Part shown: positions 25,282-33,814 of the stretch, in pieces | Layout of the letters: every line of letters starts with the position of its first letter | Numbering within the stretch: position 1 is the first letter of the stretch | Assembly: GCA_014801955.1 (NCBI GenBank) | Contig: JAAVDE010000025.1 | Span: forward strand, 1 to 64,000 | Source: Bacteroides sp. | GTDB taxonomy: Bacteria > Bacteroidota > Bacteroidia > Bacteroidales > Muribaculaceae | Direction of reading: 5' to 3' | DNA length: 64,000 nt | The notes under the pieces: model-generated | What the model was told of the DNA's origin: nothing | Seen by the model: only the letters and a program-made list of their open reading frames with translations | Databases searched by the model: none | Made by a program: the position numbers and the translations under genes

Positions 25282-26259
25282 ATGAAAAGACTATTTACCA
25301 TAACCGCTGCAACAGCAATCGGCATTGCCGCCTGGGCCGGACCGGTTCAGGTAAGTGCCGGAGTTGACTCCGTTGACGTTAAGCAGGGTGCCCTGCGCCG
25401 CGTCGACGTTGAGGTTATTCAGCCGCGTGCAATCGTTGCCCGCTGGCTGTCGGACCCCGTTGACTCGGCCCATCGCGTAGTTGAAATCCAGCCCGGCGTT
25501 GAAATCAACTATTCCGGCCCGGTCGATACTACCGACCTGGGCAATGATCGCCTCCAGCTGCATCGCACCCTGCTTGTGCAGCCCTGGGACTCGGGCGAAG
25601 TGGTTATCAGCAATATCGGCATCGTTTCGGGCATCGACACCTTCCGCTCGAACCCGATTGTTCTGAAAGTTTATACTGCCGACGTCGACACGATGACCAC
25701 CGTCCATGACTTCATGCCCGAAGCAACGCAGAAGCGCCATTTCTGGGACTGGGTGCCCGACTGGCTCTATGACTACTGGTGGGCGGTGTTGCTCGCCGTT
25801 GTGGCTCTGGGCGCCGGCATTGTGTCGTATGTTCTTTATCGCAAGGGCGGTCTGCGCCAGGTTCTCTCAACTCCGGCCAAACCCGTGCCTCCCTACGAAA
25901 AGGCTATTACGCAGCTCAACATTCTCCGAACCCGCCAGCTTTGCGAAAAGGGTCAGGAAAAGGAATACTACACCGAACTTACCGAAATTCTGCGTCAATA
26001 TCTCGAGGGTCGCTTCGGCATCAACGCAATGGAAATGACAACGCCGCAGATCAAGCGCGCCGTCTACGCCACTGTTGCCGAAAAGTCTGCGTCGACCATG
26101 ATGAACGAAATCCTTGAAATGGCCGACTATGTTAAGTTCGCCCGCATGCGCCCGCTGCCCGAAGACAACGTCCGCGCCTTCAGCCAGGCCATGCAGTTCG
26201 TTGAAAACACCAAGCCTGAGCCTCAGCCCGAGGCCGAAGGAAAGGAGGTCGCGAAATGA
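25282..26259 (+). CDS. Membrane protein of the moxR-bat operon (BatD-related C-terminus)
   Basis: A 325-residue protein with an N-terminal signal peptide (MKRLFTITAATAIGIAAWA) and a probable beta-sandwich periplasmic domain. One membrane helix follows at about 168-188 (WWAVLLAVVALGAGIVSYVL), then a cytosolic helical domain. That domain (KEYYTELTEILRQYLEGRFG) resembles the C-terminal part of BatD in this operon (LDEFYAELLRAMQSYLSDKL), suggesting related partners. It starts 2 bases after the DUF58 gene and overlaps batA by 4. No established name. Confidence 0.85.
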   Translation: MKRLFTITAATAIGIAAWAGPVQVSAGVDSVDVKQGALRRVDVEVIQPRAIVARWLSDPVDSAHRVVEIQPGVEINYSGPVDTTDLGNDRLQLHRTLLVQPWDSGEVVISNIGIVSGIDTFRSNPIVLKVYTADVDTMTTVHDFMPEATQKRHFWDWVPDWLYDYWWAVLLAVVALGAGIVSYVLYRKGGLRQVLSTPAKPVPPYEKAITQLNILRTRQLCEKGQEKEYYTELTEILRQYLEGRFGINAMEMTTPQIKRAVYATVAEKSASTMMNEILEMADYVKFARMRPLPEDNVRAFSQAMQFVENTKPEPQPEAEGKEVAK

Positions 26260-27254
26260 ACGTAGAATTTATGCACCCCCATGCGCTGTGGCTTCTGTTG
26301 CTGCTCGTGCCGCTGGTGGCATGGTACGTTATGCGTCGCCATAAGGAGCCGGCGCTGCGCATTTCGTCGACCAAGGCGTTTGCCGGCGTCAGCGGCGGCT
26401 GGCGCAGCACGTTGCGCCACGCGCTCTTTGCTATGCGCTGCGCCGCAATTGCCTGCCTGATAGTGGTTATTGCCCGCCCGCAGACCCATGATTCATGGAA
26501 CAAAACCAATGTTGAAGGCACCGACATCGTTCTCGTGCTCGACATTTCAGGCTCCATGCAGGCCGCCGACCTCGGCCGCGCCAATCGCCTGGAAATCGCA
26601 AAAAAAGTTGCCTCGCAGTTCGTTAACGGTCGCCAGAACGACAATATGGGCCTGGTGCTCTTTGCCGGCGAGAGCTTCTCGGCAGTGCCGTTGACCAGCG
26701 ACCGCGCCATGCTCGCCAACTACATCGGCGGCGTTAAAACGGGTCTCATTTCAGCCGACGGCACCGCTATCGGCGACGGCATTGCCTCGGCCATCAACCG
26801 CATCAAGGACGGTCAGGCCGTCAGCAAGAGCATTATCCTGATAACCGACGGCACGAACAATGCCGGCGTGGTTGCCCCCGAAACCGCGGCTGAAATCGCC
26901 AAAGACCTCGGCGTTAAAATCTACACCATAGGCGTTGGCGCCGCCAAGGGCGAGCAAGCTGTTGCCTATAAGGATGAAAACGGCAACGTGCTCGGCATGT
27001 ATATGACCTCGCCCGTTGACTCCCGGTCGCTCGGACAGATTGCCGGCATGACCGGCGGCAAGTATTTCGAGGCAACCTCGGCTTCGGCCCTGAGCGATGT
27101 GTTTGAAGAAATCGATGCTCTCGAAAAAACTGAATTCGACGTGAGAAACTTTTCCCACACCGAAGATGACTATATGCTTTGGGCGTGGCTGGCCTTTGGC
27201 TTTTTCGCCTTGCAGCTGCTGCTGAAGCTCACCGTTACCCGTTCAATCCCCTAA
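26256..27254 (+). CDS. batA: VWA domain protein BatA
   Basis: BatA, 332 residues: two N-terminal membrane helices (about 8-22 and 55-72), a periplasmic or membrane-facing von Willebrand A domain with a complete MIDAS (DISGSMQAAD, then the Thr of PLTSDRA and DGTNNAG) and a C-terminal helix (WAWLAFGFFALQLLLKL). The Bat proteins were named for Bacteroides aerotolerance; their molecular role is unsettled. Start overlaps the preceding gene by 4 bases. Confidence 0.94.
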   Translation: MNVEFMHPHALWLLLLLVPLVAWYVMRRHKEPALRISSTKAFAGVSGGWRSTLRHALFAMRCAAIACLIVVIARPQTHDSWNKTNVEGTDIVLVLDISGSMQAADLGRANRLEIAKKVASQFVNGRQNDNMGLVLFAGESFSAVPLTSDRAMLANYIGGVKTGLISADGTAIGDGIASAINRIKDGQAVSKSIILITDGTNNAGVVAPETAAEIAKDLGVKIYTIGVGAAKGEQAVAYKDENGNVLGMYMTSPVDSRSLGQIAGMTGGKYFEATSASALSDVFEEIDALEKTEFDVRNFSHTEDDYMLWAWLAFGFFALQLLLKLTVTRSIP

Positions 27255-27272
27255 AACTCTCTGAAGAACGCA

Positions 27273-29075
27273 ATGGTACATTTCGCTAATCCAAATCTGC
27301 TTTGGCTGCTGGCCGCAGTAATCGTTTTTGCGCTGCTCTTCTGGCGCATGCGCTTTCTGCGTCGACGCCGCCTGGCGCGTTTCGGCAATCCGGAGGTTCT
27401 TGCTCCGCTGATGCCCGACGTGTCGAAATATATTCCGTCGGTTAAAATCGTTATTGCCCTCCTTGCGGTGGCCTCGATGGTCGTTATGCTTGCCCGCCCG
27501 CGAACCAAGGGCAAGGTTTCCGAGGAGGAGGTCAGCGGCATCGAGGTTATGATTGCCGTTGACGTTTCGAACTCAATGCTCGCTTCGTCGACCGACGACC
27601 CGCGCGGCGTTTCGCGCCTGCAGCGTGCCAAACATGTGTTGAACTCCCTTATCGGCAAGCTCGACAACGACCGCGTCGGCCTGATTGTTTTTGCCGGCGA
27701 TGCCTTTACGCAGCTGCCGCTGACTCCCGACTTTGTGTCGGCCAAGCTCTATCTCAACGAAATTTCGACCGGCATGGTCGAGAACCAGGGCACCGACATC
27801 GGTTCCGCCATCCAGGTTGCAATGAACTCGTTCAGCGGAATGAAAGACGTTGAGCGCGCAATCGTGGTCATCACCGACGCCGAGGACCAGATTGGCGACG
27901 CCGTTTCGGTCGCCAAAGCCGCCAGCGACGAGGGTATTGAGGTTGACGTTATCGGCCTCGGCTCCGGCAAGGGCGCGCAAATTCCGCTCGACCGCAGCTA
28001 CACCAACTGGCTCAAGGATGAAAACGGCCAGGTTGTCACTACCTATCTCAACGAACAGCTTGCCCAGGAAATCGCCGTAGCCGGCGGTGGCGTCTACATC
28101 AACGGCGCCTCGGCCTCGGCTCTCAACGAATTGGCCAAGCGTCTCGACGAAATCAAGAAAACGAACTTCGAAAAAATCAACTATACCGCCTCCGACGAGC
28201 AATTTCCGCTCTTTGCCTGGCTTGCCCTTGTTTTGATTATCGTGGACTGCATCTTCTCGAACCGCAAAATCGGTTTCCTCCGCAAATATAACTTCTTTAG
28301 CCGCGGTGCGGCGGTTGCTCTACTCGCTCTTTGCGGCGGCGTTGCCTCCGCTCAGGCGCCTATGGCTCCCGCCCTTCAGTTCCCCGACGATTCGCAGCGG
28401 CCCGAGCGCAGCTATATCCGTCAGGGCAACGAGGAGTTTCGCCGCGGCCACTATCGCGAGGCCGAGATTCTCTATGCCCGCGCTCTGGGCGTGAACCCGA
28501 CGTCGGAAGTAGGCTTGTATAACCAGGCGTTGACGCGCCTCCACCTTTCTGCCGACCAGGCTGACGCCAACGCCGAGTTGCGTCAGAACGCTATCCAAAC
28601 CATGCAGCAGCTGGTAAAGGCCCAGAATCCCACCGTTGCCGAATATGCCGCCTACAATCTCGGCAATGTTGCCTTCGCTCAGCAGCAGCTGCAGCAGGCA
28701 TTGCAGAGCTACAAGCAGGCTCTGCGCGTCAACCCCGCCAACGAGCTGGCACGCGAAAACTACCGTTTTGTTGAAAAACAGCTCCAAAACCAGGACCAAA
28801 ATCAGGACCAGAACCAAGATCAGGATCAGCAGGACCAGCAACAGAACCAGGACCAGCAGAATCAAGATCAGAACCAGGACCAGCAGCAACAGCAGCAAAA
28901 CCAAGACCAACAGCAGCAAAATCAGGATCAGAAGCAGCAGGAGCAGAACATCAGCCAAAGCAGCCGCGATCAGATTCTGAACGCCGTTGAGAAGAAAGAC
29001 GCCGCTGCCCGCGCACGCGCCAAAGGCGAACCCGCCAAGGGTGGCGGCCAGCGTAACCGCGGACGCAACTGGTAA
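27273..29075 (+). CDS. batB/batC: BatB-BatC fusion: VWA domain plus TPR and Gln/Asp-rich tail
   Basis: A single 600-residue frame covering what are usually two genes. Residues 1-330 are BatB: membrane helices at about 10-25 and 58-74, a VWA with MIDAS DVSNSM (97-102) and ITDAEDQ, and a helix at 312-328. Residues about 342-361 then look like a signal peptide (AAVALLALCGGVASAQA) as at the start of BatC. TPR repeats follow (YIRQGNEEFRRGHYREAEIL; AAYNLGNVAFAQQQLQQALQ). Residues about 505-562 are a Q/N/D repeat tract. No stop or frameshift lies between the two halves. Confidence 0.93.
   Translation: MVHFANPNLLWLLAAVIVFALLFWRMRFLRRRRLARFGNPEVLAPLMPDVSKYIPSVKIVIALLAVASMVVMLARPRTKGKVSEEEVSGIEVMIAVDVSNSMLASSTDDPRGVSRLQRAKHVLNSLIGKLDNDRVGLIVFAGDAFTQLPLTPDFVSAKLYLNEISTGMVENQGTDIGSAIQVAMNSFSGMKDVERAIVVITDAEDQIGDAVSVAKAASDEGIEVDVIGLGSGKGAQIPLDRSYTNWLKDENGQVVTTYLNEQLAQEIAVAGGGVYINGASASALNELAKRLDEIKKTNFEKINYTASDEQFPLFAWLALVLIIVDCIFSNRKIGFLRKYNFFSRGAAVALLALCGGVASAQAPMAPALQFPDDSQRPERSYIRQGNEEFRRGHYREAEILYARALGVNPTSEVGLYNQALTRLHLSADQADANAELRQNAIQTMQQLVKAQNPTVAEYAAYNLGNVAFAQQQLQQALQSYKQALRVNPANELARENYRFVEKQLQNQDQNQDQNQDQDQQDQQQNQDQQNQDQNQDQQQQQQNQDQQQQNQDQKQQEQNISQSSRDQILNAVEKKDAAARARAKGEPAKGGGQRNRGRNW
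28785..28959 (+). repeat. Low-complexity coding repeat (Gln/Asn/Asp tract of BatBC)
   Basis: About 175 bases of imperfect repeats built on CAGGACCAGAAC-like units encode a QDQNQ-rich tract of about 58 residues. Synonymous changes between units (AAC/AAT, CAG/CAA, GAC/GAT) show it is protein-selected, not a recent slippage product. Such tracts follow the TPR region in BatC proteins. Confidence 0.85.
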
Positions 29076-29111
29076 GACAGAGAGAGATTTGACCGACATT
29101 CAGATTAGAAT

Positions 29112-30923
29112 ATGACACTACGCCGATTATTCATTTCAATGCTTTTGGCTGCGGCGACCGTAGCGGCGGCCGTTGCGCAGACCTCGGTGGAAATTTCGCT
29201 GCCGCGCAATGCTCGCGTGGGGCAAAGATTCACCATTTCACTGACCGTCAATAACCCCGACGGCAACGTTCAAACTCCAAAGGCGCTGACGCTCAGCGGC
29301 TGCTCGTTTGTTGGCGGCCCCGGAACGTCAACCTCGTCGTCGGTCAGCATCATTAACGGCCGAATGCAGCGCTCCGAGTCGCGTTCCTACACGTTTACCT
29401 ATCTGGCCGACGAAGAGGGAACCGTTAAGGTGCCTGCCGTTACCATCACCGTCAACGGCAAGCAGTACACCACCCAGGCCGGCCAGTTCGTAGTGTCGGC
29501 CGGTCAGCCTGCAGGCCAGGGTGGGGCAGGCGCAGCGCAGCAGGGCGGTGGCCGTCAGGCCCGCGGCGGCGACTTTGAAGTCGGCCCCGACGAACTGTTT
29601 ATGCGCGTCGGCGTGTCGGCTGCCTCGGCTTTCGAGCAGCAGGCCGTTGAAGCAACCATTAAGCTATACTCTTCGAATCAGCAGGTCGAAGGCTTGACGA
29701 CTTCGGCCCTACCGACCTTCGACGGCTGCCTGATTGAAAGCCTCGGAATGCCCCAGAATATTGAATGGAAGTCCGAAACCGTTGGCGGGCGCCAGATGTA
29801 TTCCGCAGTAGTCTACCGCGCGTTGCTCTATCCGCAGCGTTCCGGCACCATTACCCTCAACGGCGGCGAATACACCGCCCGCGTTTATCGCCAGACCTAC
29901 GTTCAGGACTTTTTCGGCTATCGCCCCTCGATGGAGAGCAAAGACGTTAAGCTCAAACCGCGCTCCGCAACGCTCACCGTGCGCGCCCTTCCCCAGCCGC
30001 AACCTGCCGGCTTCTCGGGCGCCGTGGGCAAGTTTCGCGCTTCGTCGAAACTCGTTGGCAATTCATTCAAGACCAACGATGCCGCCTCGATTATCTACAC
30101 CATCGAGGGCACCGGCAATATCAAGTTCCTTTCGGCTCCGACGATTGATTTCCCCTCGGAGTTTGAGGTCTACGAGCCTGCTATCGACAATTCGGCCCGC
30201 GTTTCGGGCTCGAACATGACCGGCACCGAAACGATTGAATATACTTTCGTGCCGCAGTCGGTCGGTAAGTTCACCATCGGCGGATTCGATTTCGTTTACT
30301 TCGACCCGCAGGCCGGCGACTATGTGACCATCCCCGTCGAAGGCTATGAGGTGGACGTTAAAAAAGGCGCCGGCGTTAGCTCAACCGCCATCGGCGGCAA
30401 GCAGGACATCCAGGCCAAAAACACCGACATCCACCATATCAAGCCAAACGCCAACCGCCCCGGAGCCGATACCCGCTTCCTGGCTTCGCAGGCCATTTAT
30501 TGGTCGGTTTATCCGTTGCTGCTGGTTGTTGGCGGTGCGCTGCTGCTGATTTTCATTCGTCGCCGCAATGCCGACCCCGCCGGGCGCAAGCTCCAGCAGG
30601 CCGGAAAGGTTGCGCGCAAGCGTCTCAACAAGGCCGGCAAGTTCCTGCGCGCAAAGAACCTTGACGAGTTCTATGCTGAACTGCTGCGCGCAATGCAGTC
30701 TTATCTTTCCGACAAACTGAGCCTCCCGGCCTCGCAGCTCAGCCGCGACAATGTTTCCGAGGCGCTGGCCTCGCGCGGAGCGTCGCCCGAGCTCGTTGCG
30801 AAGCTCCATTCGCTGCTCAATGACTGCGAAATGGCCCGCTACACACCCCAATCATCCGGCGCCGCCGACCAGTCGTTTGCCGACGCGCGCGAAGTTATCA
30901 ACTCTATCGAAAATCTGAAATGA
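29112..30923 (+). CDS. batD: BatD (oxygen tolerance) protein
   Basis: BatD, 603 residues: a signal peptide (LFISMLLAAATVAAAVAQ), a large periplasmic region of Ig-like beta domains (SVEISLPRNARVGQRFTISL at its start), a Gly/Gln-rich linker near 135-155, one membrane helix (about 462-482, SVYPLLLVVGGALLLIFI) and a cytosolic helical domain with LDEFYAELLRAMQSYL and LSRDNVSEALASRG. It begins 36 bases after batBC and overlaps batE by 4. Confidence 0.94.
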   Translation: MTLRRLFISMLLAAATVAAAVAQTSVEISLPRNARVGQRFTISLTVNNPDGNVQTPKALTLSGCSFVGGPGTSTSSSVSIINGRMQRSESRSYTFTYLADEEGTVKVPAVTITVNGKQYTTQAGQFVVSAGQPAGQGGAGAAQQGGGRQARGGDFEVGPDELFMRVGVSAASAFEQQAVEATIKLYSSNQQVEGLTTSALPTFDGCLIESLGMPQNIEWKSETVGGRQMYSAVVYRALLYPQRSGTITLNGGEYTARVYRQTYVQDFFGYRPSMESKDVKLKPRSATLTVRALPQPQPAGFSGAVGKFRASSKLVGNSFKTNDAASIIYTIEGTGNIKFLSAPTIDFPSEFEVYEPAIDNSARVSGSNMTGTETIEYTFVPQSVGKFTIGGFDFVYFDPQAGDYVTIPVEGYEVDVKKGAGVSSTAIGGKQDIQAKNTDIHHIKPNANRPGADTRFLASQAIYWSVYPLLLVVGGALLLIFIRRRNADPAGRKLQQAGKVARKRLNKAGKFLRAKNLDEFYAELLRAMQSYLSDKLSLPASQLSRDNVSEALASRGASPELVAKLHSLLNDCEMARYTPQSSGAADQSFADAREVINSIENLK

Positions 30924-31681
30924 AAAAGCTCATTCTTCTAATTGTTGCCGCCCTGAGCGTTGCCGGCGTCCGCGCCGGCGTTATTGCCCGCGCCGATTCC
31001 GCCTATCTGGCCGATGATTTTCTGACTGCCGCCGCTCTCTATGACGAGGCCATCGATTCGCTCGGTCCGTCGGCCGACCGATACTATAATCTCGGCAATG
31101 CCTACTATCGCGCCGGACTGCCCGGAATGGCTATCGTCAGCTACGAACGCGCGCTTCGCCTCGACCCCACCAATAAGGATATTATCGAAAACCTCGAGTT
31201 CGTGAACTCCAAAACCGTTGACCGCATTGAGCAGAACTCCGGCCTCATAGGCGGCGCAACCGACCGCATCGCCTCCAAGCTCCACCCCGACACCTGGGCC
31301 CTGATTGCGATGGTCTCGTTCATTATCGCAATGGTCGGCATCGGCGTTTACTTCTTTGCGTCGGCGGTTGCCTTGCGCAAGGTCGGCTTCTTCGGCGCCG
31401 GAATCCTCGTGGTTGTCTGCGTCGTAACGAATATGCTGGCCGTCAGGTCGGCCCGCCGCGCCGCCGCTGCCGATGCGGCGATTATAACCGCCCCGTCGGT
31501 TATTCTGTCGACCACGCCCCGCGCTCCCAAGGATCGCAGCGAGGAGGCCCTGCTGCTCCACGAAGGCACCAAGGTTTTTCTGCTCGACTCCATCGCCGGG
31601 CCCGACAACACCTGGTATGACGTTAGAATCGACAACGAACACCGCGCGTGGATTTCGTCGGAAGCGATTGAAATTATCTAA
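30920..31681 (+). CDS. batE: BatE: TPR and SH3-like membrane protein
   Basis: BatE, 253 residues: a signal peptide (LILLIVAALSVAGVRAG), TPR repeats (DRYYNLGNAYYRAGLPGMAI, VSYERALRLDPTNKD), two membrane helices (about 126-145 and 154-172) and a C-terminal bacterial SH3-like domain (VFLLDSIAGPDNTWYDVRID). It is the last gene of the moxR-bat operon. The ATG overlaps the batD stop. Confidence 0.93.
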   Translation: MKKLILLIVAALSVAGVRAGVIARADSAYLADDFLTAAALYDEAIDSLGPSADRYYNLGNAYYRAGLPGMAIVSYERALRLDPTNKDIIENLEFVNSKTVDRIEQNSGLIGGATDRIASKLHPDTWALIAMVSFIIAMVGIGVYFFASAVALRKVGFFGAGILVVVCVVTNMLAVRSARRAAAADAAIITAPSVILSTTPRAPKDRSEEALLLHEGTKVFLLDSIAGPDNTWYDVRIDNEHRAWISSEAIEII

Positions 31682-31740
31682 CGGTCAGTTGTTTAGAGGG
31701 TGGTATGTTGTAAAACATAAAAACTACCGGCTGAATTATT

Positions 31741-31770
31741 TTGTCGGCATTTAATTAATGAGTAACTTTA
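31741..31770 (+). promoter_or_regulatory. Probable promoter of the 84-aa DNA-binding protein gene
   Basis: TTG at 31741-31743 and TAACTTTA at 31763-31770 are 19 bases apart; the -7 box has one mismatch at the last base. It lies 47 bases before the ATG at 31818 and overlaps the earlier in-frame ATG near 31758, which argues for the later start. Confidence 0.55.
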
Positions 31771-31817
31771 CACAAAATAATTCAACAAACCCTCACCTTT
31801 TAATATACCCAAGCATT

Positions 31818-32072
31818 ATGAGCAAGACAATCTCTTTCAACGAACTCCGTCAACTCAAAGACGCTCTGCCCGATGGTTCCATGCACCGCATCGCCGACAA
31901 ACTCAATATTACCGTTCAGACCGTTCGCAACTATTTCGGCGGTACTAACTATGAATTTGGCAAGAACCTCGGCGTTCATATCGAACCGGGTCCCGACGGC
32001 GGCATTGTTGTTCTCGACGATACCACCATCTACGACATGGCTCTCGAAATCCTGGCTGAAGAAAACAAGTAA
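31818..32072 (+). CDS. Small helix-turn-helix-like DNA-binding protein, 84 aa
   Basis: An 84-residue protein beginning MSKTISFNELRQLKDALPDG. The segment MHRIADKLNITVQTVRNYFG reads as a helix-turn-helix, and the C-terminus is GGIVVLDDTTIYDMALEILA. Short proteins of this type, typically annotated only as DNA-binding protein, are common and highly expressed in Bacteroidetes; target genes are unknown. The ATG at 31818 is preferred over one 20 codons upstream because the predicted promoter overlaps the upstream region. Confidence 0.85.
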   Translation: MSKTISFNELRQLKDALPDGSMHRIADKLNITVQTVRNYFGGTNYEFGKNLGVHIEPGPDGGIVVLDDTTIYDMALEILAEENK

Positions 32073-32111
32073 ATACTTTTCCGCTCATTCTCCCTCTCTC
32101 CATTATTCTTT

Positions 32112-33242
32112 GTGGATAACGATAGACTTATAACCCTTGCTATTCATACGTTCGACAAGGCCGCGCAACTCAAGGCCCTGCTTGAACTCGAGGGCGTTGA
32201 AGCAACGCTCCAGAACGTTAATCTGAGTTCGCCGGTTCTCTCGGCCGGCGTTCGCGTGCGCATCAAGGAGGGCGACCTTCCGCTGGCGCTGCGAATCATT
32301 GAGAATCCCGAAATTTTTGGCCCCGGCGTTGCTGTGGCGTCCAATTCCGCCGCCGAGCGGCAATCCATTCTCGTTCCGGTCGATTTTTCCGAAAAGTCGG
32401 TGGCCGCCGCGCGCCTGGCGCTGACTGTCGCTGCCTCCGGCGCTGCCAGTCGGGTAGTGTTGCTCAACTCTTTTCTGGTGCCCCACACCAATCCGCTGAT
32501 GAACCTGGGCAGTTCGCAAACGGTCGACTCCGCCGCTTCCGATGCCGACGAAGTGCGCGTTTCCGTTGTGATGGCCAAGGCTGCCGGCGAGGAAATGCAC
32601 AAGCTGGAACGGCTGCTGCGCGCCGAAATCAAGCGCGGCAACCTGCCGGCCGTTAGCTTCTCAACCGTCGTTGTTCAAGGTCTGCCCGAGGAGGCCATAG
32701 GCCAATATTTGAAGGACCACCGCGAAGTGCGCCTGCTGCTGATGGGCACGCGCTCGGTCATTAAGAAGTCACACGACCTTGCAGGCAGCATTACCGCCGA
32801 GGTTCTCAACAGCTGTCGCGTTCAAGCGCTGACTCTCCCCGAGGATTCCACGATGACCGGGCTCAACGAGGTTAAGAGCATTGCCATGTTGTCGCACCTG
32901 GAGCAGGAAGATTTTCTGATGCTCGATGCCGTCAGCCGCCTGCTGCCGGCCGATGCTGCCGCTCAGATTCGGGTTATCTGTATGCCCAACGACCGCTATT
33001 CCAAGTCGACCAACGACGCCGCGCGCCGCGCGTTGACCGAATATTGCAACGAGCATTTCCCGAACTATTCCTTCACGATTGTTCAGCACAACCGCTCGTC
33101 GCGCCGGCTGGAAATCGACGGTGCCGACCTCGTCGTTCTCCCTTCGCGCAAGAAAAACATTCTGGCGCGCCTGTTCAATCCCGGCGCCGCCCACCGCCTG
33201 CTCTTCCAGGCCGACGTTCCCCTTCTCGTAGTTCCCGTTTAG
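32112..33242 (+). CDS. DUF2007-like plus universal stress protein (UspA) domain protein
   Basis: A 376-residue protein starting with GTG at 32112. Residues about 5-65 resemble DUF2007 (putative signal-transducing: LAIHTFDKAAQLKALLELEG). They are followed by a UspA fold (SILVPVDFSEKSVAAARLAL with the nucleotide loop LLLMGTRS) and a second, degenerate Usp-like half (KSIAMLSHLEQEDFLMLDAV; ADLVVLPSRKKN). Usp proteins are cytosolic stress proteins, some binding ATP. It follows the small DNA-binding gene by 39 bases on the same strand. No Shine-Dalgarno site is visible before the GTG. Confidence 0.85.
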   Translation: MDNDRLITLAIHTFDKAAQLKALLELEGVEATLQNVNLSSPVLSAGVRVRIKEGDLPLALRIIENPEIFGPGVAVASNSAAERQSILVPVDFSEKSVAAARLALTVAASGAASRVVLLNSFLVPHTNPLMNLGSSQTVDSAASDADEVRVSVVMAKAAGEEMHKLERLLRAEIKRGNLPAVSFSTVVVQGLPEEAIGQYLKDHREVRLLLMGTRSVIKKSHDLAGSITAEVLNSCRVQALTLPEDSTMTGLNEVKSIAMLSHLEQEDFLMLDAVSRLLPADAAAQIRVICMPNDRYSKSTNDAARRALTEYCNEHFPNYSFTIVQHNRSSRRLEIDGADLVVLPSRKKNILARLFNPGAAHRLLFQADVPLLVVPV

Positions 33243-33275
33243 GGAAGTTTCCCTGCTATTCCCGGATATAAAAAT

Positions 33276-33306
33276 TTAAGCCCGGCGACGACTCACGTCT
33301 TGCCGG
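33276..33306. terminator. Hairpin between convergent genes
   Basis: CCGGC (33282-33286) and GACG (33287-33290) pair with CGTC (33296-33299) and GCCGG (33302-33306) around loop ACTCA with a TT bulge. On the minus strand it is followed by CTTAAATTTTT, fitting a terminator for the 100-aa gene at 33388; it may also serve the plus-strand Usp gene. Confidence 0.55.
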
Positions 33307-33387
33307 ACTCTCTACTACTATTACTATTTATCGTTATGATTCTTGGTTGGGTGTGTGGTGATTGTGATTGCGATAGATTGGTTTGAA

Positions 33388-33690
33388 TTATTCGGCGAGG
33401 AAGACTTTTACTTCTCCGGATTTCTTGTTCACGAAGATTACTGAGGCGGGGAGAACGATGGCCCACTGGTTGCCGAGATCCTCGGCGCCGCAGATGCGTT
33501 CGATGTCGATTGCCTTGAGCGGGCCGGCGCCTTGGGTCAGGGTGATTTTGTCGCCTTCGAAGTCCATGTGGTCGCTGTCGAAGGTGTACATCATCAGGTT
33601 GTGGAGGTTGCGCTGGGTGCAAACGTCGGCGTCGACGGGCAGGCTCGAGTACTTGTTGTAGATGTTGTTGATATTGTCGATGGTGATCAT
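33388..33690 (-). CDS. Hypothetical protein, 100 aa
   Basis: I do not recognise this family. It is a 100-residue acidic soluble protein (MITIDNINNIYNKYSSLPVD at the start). The second half looks like a small beta-rich fold (DKITLTQGAGPLKAIDIERI; QWAIVLPASVIFVNKKSGEV). No signal peptide or membrane helix is present. It stands alone between the Usp gene and the porin, with a 120-base upstream gap in which I see no consensus promoter. A hairpin follows. Confidence 0.75.
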   Translation of the reverse strand: MITIDNINNIYNKYSSLPVDADVCTQRNLHNLMMYTFDSDHMDFEGDKITLTQGAGPLKAIDIERICGAEDLGNQWAIVLPASVIFVNKKSGEVKVFLAE

Positions 33691-33814
33691 ATTTTCAGGA
33701 GTTTTAGTTGTTATTTCTGTTCGTTTGATAGCATAACAGAGGTTGTTGCGGAAAGGTTGGTAGTGTAACCGCTTTGTAACCGCCTTTTAACTCCTGTGTA
33801 ATTTCAGGCCTGTT

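Noticed and set aside
28785-28959. Short tandem repeats resembling a CRISPR array or minisatellite
   Set aside because: Unit length, in-frame Gln/Asp/Asn coding and synonymous variation show a low-complexity protein tract; there are no spacers.
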